Assembly: GCA_017435505.1 (NCBI GenBank) | Contig: JAFSEZ010000045.1 | Span: forward strand, 1 to 64,000 | DNA from: Akkermansia sp. | GTDB lineage: Bacteria > Verrucomicrobiota > Verrucomicrobiia > Verrucomicrobiales > Akkermansiaceae | Reading direction: 5' to 3' | DNA: 64,000 nucleotides | Shown here: positions 61,019-64,000 of the stretch, piece after piece | Layout: each line of letters starts with the position of its first letter | Position numbering within the stretch: position 1 is the first letter of the stretch | Notes under the pieces: model-generated | The model's database searches: none | What the model saw: the letters and a program-made list of their open reading frames with translations, nothing else | Told to the model about the DNA's origin: nothing | Program-made: the position numbers and the translations under genes

Positions 61019-62554
61019 ATGGCAAATAAACCCGTAGTACTTATCATCCGCGATGGCTGGGGACGCAATCCCCAGGGTCCCGAAGCTGCCAAGCAGACAG
61101 GCGATGCCACAGTGCTGGCCAACACGCCGTTCACCGATGAGCTGCTGGCCACCTGCCCCCACTCCATGCTCGGGGCTTCCGGGCAGGATGTAGGTCTGCC
61201 TGATGGCCAGATGGGCAACTCCGAAGTAGGCCACCTGAATCTGGGCGCAGGCCGCGTTGTTTTCCAAGATCTCTGCCGCATTTCCAACGCGATTGCAGAT
61301 GGTTCTCTCGCCAAAAACCCTGTTATCACCGAAGCTTTCGCCAAGGCCGCAGGTAGTCGTCTGCACCTCATGGGGCTCGTGTCCGATGGTGGCGTACACT
61401 CCCACTTGGAGCACCTCATCGGTATTGTCAAGATTGCTGCTGAGCAAGGCGTGAAGGATATCATGATTCACTGCATCACCGATGGCCGCGACACCGACCC
61501 CAAGAGCGGTGCGGGCTTCATCTCTGCCCTGCAAGAAGCTGTGGCTCCTTGCGGTGCCAAGATTGCCACCGTGGTGGGTCGTTTCTACGCCATGGATCGC
61601 GACAAGCGGTGGGATCGCGTGCAGGTAGCCTGGGATGCCATCGTGCGTGGCATGGGCGAGCAGTGCACCTGCACCCCCGCCGAATACGCCGAAAAGAGCT
61701 ATGCCGAGGGTGTGACGGATGAGTTCCTGAAGCCCGCCATCTTCTGCGAGGGGAACACCCAGCGCATGCGCGATGGCGATGTGGTCTTCTTCTTCAACTT
61801 CCGTGCCGACCGCGCCCGCGAGCTTTCCCGCGCCATCATCTATGATGATTTTGATGGCTTTGACCGCGGGGTACACCCCAAAGTGCACTACATCACCATG
61901 TCCGAATACGAAGCCTGCTACCCCACCCCCGTGGTGTTCGAGCAGGAGCAGCTCACCAACATCTTGGGCGAGGTGCTGGCCAACGCAGGGCTCAAGCAGC
62001 TGCGCATCGCCGAGACGGAGAAATACGCCCACGTCACCTTCTTCTTCAACGGCGGCGTGGAAACCCAGTTCGAGGGCGAAGACCGCATTCTCGTCCCCTC
62101 CCCCCGCGAAGTAGCTACCTACGACCTGAAGCCCCAGATGAGCGTGGCAGAGGTGGCCGATAAGTTTGTGGATGCCATTGCCAACTACGATGTGGCTATC
62201 ATGAACTTTGCCAACCCCGACATGGTGGGTCACACCGGGTTCCTGGAAGCCGGCATCAACGCCTGCGAAGCCGTGGACAAGGCTCTGGAGAAGTGCGTGA
62301 CCAAGATTCGCGAGCTGGGCGGTTGCTGCCTCATCTGTGCCGACCACGGCAACTGCGAGAACATGCTCAACCCCGATGGTTCCCCCAATACCGCCCACAC
62401 CACCAACTTGGTGGATCTCATCTACTGCGGTCCCGACCAGGCCGAGGTGAAGATGACGGACGGTATCTTGGCAGACATCTCCCCCACCCTTCTCAGCCTC
62501 TTGGGTGTTGCCCAGCCTGCTGAGATGACCGGCCACCCCTTGGTGACCAAGTAA
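61019..62554 (+). CDS. gpmI: 2,3-bisphosphoglycerate-independent phosphoglycerate mutase
   Basis: Glycolytic enzyme that interconverts 3- and 2-phosphoglycerate using manganese. The alkaline-phosphatase-type domain has LIIRDGWG at the N-terminus, the catalytic Ser in PDGQMGNSEVGHLNLGAGR, HCITDGRDTDPKSG, VVGRFYAMDRDKRWDR, FFFNFRADRARELSRA, FANPDMVGHTG and CADHGNCENM. The 511-residue length is normal. One oddity is Arg in LIIRDGWG where most enzymes have Leu-Asp-Gly-like residues. It is followed by a strong terminator. Confidence 0.97.
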   Translation: MANKPVVLIIRDGWGRNPQGPEAAKQTGDATVLANTPFTDELLATCPHSMLGASGQDVGLPDGQMGNSEVGHLNLGAGRVVFQDLCRISNAIADGSLAKNPVITEAFAKAAGSRLHLMGLVSDGGVHSHLEHLIGIVKIAAEQGVKDIMIHCITDGRDTDPKSGAGFISALQEAVAPCGAKIATVVGRFYAMDRDKRWDRVQVAWDAIVRGMGEQCTCTPAEYAEKSYAEGVTDEFLKPAIFCEGNTQRMRDGDVVFFFNFRADRARELSRAIIYDDFDGFDRGVHPKVHYITMSEYEACYPTPVVFEQEQLTNILGEVLANAGLKQLRIAETEKYAHVTFFFNGGVETQFEGEDRILVPSPREVATYDLKPQMSVAEVADKFVDAIANYDVAIMNFANPDMVGHTGFLEAGINACEAVDKALEKCVTKIRELGGCCLICADHGNCENMLNPDGSPNTAHTTNLVDLIYCGPDQAEVKMTDGILADISPTLLSLLGVAQPAEMTGHPLVTK

Positions 62555-62580
62555 AGCTTTTGCAACAAGCCTCTTTTTTC

Positions 62581-62616
62581 AGCCCCGCTGCTCCGGAATG
62601 AGCAGCGGGGCTTTTC
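62581..62616 (+). terminator. Intrinsic terminator of gpmI
   Basis: Perfect 13-bp stem AGCCCCGCTGCTC (62581-62593) / GAGCAGCGGGGCT (62600-62612), 6-base loop CGGAAT, followed by TTTC. Confidence 0.9.
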
Positions 62617-62621
62617 GGTGC

Positions 62622-62661
62622 AAAAAAATCAGCTCATCAGGAAAAATCCCGACAAGCTGAT
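62622..62661 (-). terminator. Intrinsic terminator of glycyl-tRNA synthetase gene
   Basis: On the minus strand stem ATCAGCT (62655-62661) and AGCTGAT (62628-62634) with a 20-base loop, followed by a run of seven T (62622-62628). A small stem with a good T run. Confidence 0.6.
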
Positions 62662-62685
62662 GAAAGATAAGCTAAGGGTGCCCAA

Positions 62686-64000
62686 TCAGTGGATGCGCTT
62701 GAGCAGCCAAGGCAGCAACTCACTGATCTTGACGCGCTCCTGCTCCATGGAATCTCGGTGGCGAATGGTAACCGTGTCTTTCAGTTCGGGGTCTTCGCTC
62801 TCGCCCAGGGTCTCGAAGTCCACCGTGATGCAGAAGGGGGTACCCACCTCATCTTGGCGGCGGTAGCGGCGCCCCACGGCACCGGCTTCATCGTAAAACA
62901 CATTCATGAAGGGGCGCAGCTCTGCCTCAATCTCGTGGGCGATGCGCACCTGCTCCTCATTCTTCTTGAGCAGCGGGAAAACCGCAGCCTTGATGGGAGC
63001 CATGCGAGGGTGGAAGCGCATCACGGTGCGGATATCACTCTTGCCATCCTTGCCCAGTTCTTCTTCATCATACGCCTCGCAGATAACGGCCAGTACTGTG
63101 CGGTCGCAACCGGCAGAGGGTTCCACCACGTGCGGGATGAATCGCTCGCGCGTAGCTTCATCAAAGTACTCCATCGGCTTACCGGAGCCTTTTTGGTGAG
63201 TGGAGAGGTCGTAATTGGTGCGGTAGGCAATACCTTGCAGCTCCTGTACACCAAAGGGGAATTGGTACTCCAAATCATAGGTCTTCTTGGAGTAGAATGC
63301 CAGTTCATCCTGCGGTACATCCAAGATGTGAATCTTGTCGCGGGGGATGCCGATATTCTCGTAGAACACCAAGCAATTCTCCAACCATTCATCCGTCAGG
63401 CGGAAGCCGTCTTCTTCGCGGCAAAAATACTCAATCTCCATCTGCTCAAACTCGCGGGAGCGGAAGGTGAAATTGCGCGGGTTGATTTCGTTGCGGAAAG
63501 ACTTACCAATCTGCGCGATGCCGAAAGGCACTTTCATGCGAGAGGAATCCAGGATATTCTTGTACTGGCAGAAGATGCTTTGTGCCGTTTCGGGACGCAG
63601 CCAACCGGTAGCGGAGGGGTCATTCTCATCGGAGGTTGCACCAATAGTCGTCTTGAACATCAGATTGAACGAGCGAGCCTCTGTCACCAACGAACCGTTA
63701 GCGGGGTTGTAGCGCACGCTGTCAGTCACCGTCTCGGTGCGTTCCTCTCCCAGCTCAATATCTGCCGTCTGCAACTTCTTGCCGGAAATTTGGGCGTAAT
63801 ATTGCAGCGCACCCTTGCGAGCAGTCTTGGCATCTTTCTCGCTATCCGTGGGTGCCAGCATGGAGAATTCTTTCTTGGTGCTCCAGGAGCCATCCTTGGC
63901 CGCAGCTCCGCTCCACCAATATGCAACACCGCTCTGAGCCGGAATCTGGTCGGCGCGCAAACGCTCCTTCGTGAGCAGGCAGTCACACAGCGGATCGGTA
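62686..64000 (-). CDS. glyQS: Glycyl-tRNA synthetase, single-chain type (partial at 5' end)
   Basis: Class II aminoacyl-tRNA synthetase of the homodimeric (alpha2) kind. Recognised motifs include TGWLRPETAQSIFCQYKNI, PFGIAQIGKSFRNEINPRNF, REFEQMEIEYFC, VEPSAGCDRTVLAV and a C-terminal anticodon-binding domain with VFYDEAGAVGRRYRRQDEVGTPFCITVDFETLG (in part). The frame stays open to the window edge and continues with DPLCDCLLTKERLRAD-like sequence upstream of any internal start, so the gene begins beyond 64000. An apparent start near 63960 is only a TTG inside the protein. Confidence 0.95.
   Translation of the reverse strand, partial: TDPLCDCLLTKERLRADQIPAQSGVAYWWSGAAAKDGSWSTKKEFSMLAPTDSEKDAKTARKGALQYYAQISGKKLQTADIELGEERTETVTDSVRYNPANGSLVTEARSFNLMFKTTIGATSDENDPSATGWLRPETAQSIFCQYKNILDSSRMKVPFGIAQIGKSFRNEINPRNFTFRSREFEQMEIEYFCREEDGFRLTDEWLENCLVFYENIGIPRDKIHILDVPQDELAFYSKKTYDLEYQFPFGVQELQGIAYRTNYDLSTHQKGSGKPMEYFDEATRERFIPHVVEPSAGCDRTVLAVICEAYDEEELGKDGKSDIRTVMRFHPRMAPIKAAVFPLLKKNEEQVRIAHEIEAELRPFMNVFYDEAGAVGRRYRRQDEVGTPFCITVDFETLGESEDPELKDTVTIRHRDSMEQERVKISELLPWLLKRIH

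Noticed and set aside
63925..63960. A start of glycyl-tRNA synthetase inside the window
   Set aside because: The frame stays open to position 64000 and upstream codons still match the family, so the gene is truncated by the window edge.

Overview
The window reads as chromosome of a Verrucomicrobiota bacterium, most likely an Akkermansiaceae (Akkermansia-like gut lineage). Pointers are a secreted GH35 beta-galactosidase, two large Gram-negative autotransporters, a secretin resembling the Amuc_1098 pilus family of Akkermansia, an alpha2-like single-chain glycyl-tRNA synthetase, menaquinone-linked complex I, and translation starts that mostly lack Shine-Dalgarno motifs. This placement is inference from gene content; no marker-gene comparison could be run. 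Base composition and style look even throughout, with no insertion sequence, prophage, integrase or CRISPR array seen.

Layout. 1-409: tRNA-Ser on the minus strand with its own terminator and promoter, divergent from parC. 410-2548: a GyrA/ParC-type topoisomerase subunit. 2743-16455: an eleven-gene complex I operon (nuoD to nuoN, without nuoA, B, C) followed across a hairpin by menA, so the proton-pumping NADH dehydrogenase and a step of its quinone pathway are neighbours. 16452-19256 (minus): a C-S lyase, a family 2 glycosyltransferase and an unknown membrane protein. 19432-23015: class Ia ribonucleotide reductase nrdAB. 23093-28391: two divergent autotransporters with paralogous barrels and unrelated passengers, separated by two copies of one palindrome. 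28516-31248: membrane ferredoxin, STAS protein and DUF2851 protein. 31324-38663 (minus): rimO, then secretin, AsmA-like protein, acyltransferase, folD. 38756-39610: FKBP isomerase and a small membrane protein. 39691-46836 (minus): ffh with a GH35 enzyme, and a fused amino-acid ABC transporter with an amidase. 46980-52781: a 1933-residue alpha-2-macroglobulin-like protein. 52986-57266 (minus): a paired ABC exporter, a small membrane protein and tRNA-Phe/tRNA-Pro. 57478-62554: a PpiD-like foldase behind a tiny upstream frame, a POT peptide transporter and gpmI. 62686-64000: glycyl-tRNA synthetase, running off the end.

The themes are respiration (complex I, MenA), envelope biology (autotransporters, secretin, foldases, SRP, A2M, amidase, exporters) and nutrient capture (GH35, amino-acid and peptide uptake). 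The most striking non-coding signals are (i) two identical 25-bp sequences in opposite orientation, each a perfect palindrome lying exactly in the -35/-10 spacer of one of the two divergent autotransporter promoters, and (ii) a recurrent promoter form, TTGnnA-N16/17-TAGAAT, whose predicted +1 often falls on the start codon, implying many leaderless mRNAs. The strongest protein-level oddity is an ABC transporter whose substrate-binding lobes occur in swapped order before the permease. All promoters, operators and terminators are read by eye from the sequence and have not been tested.
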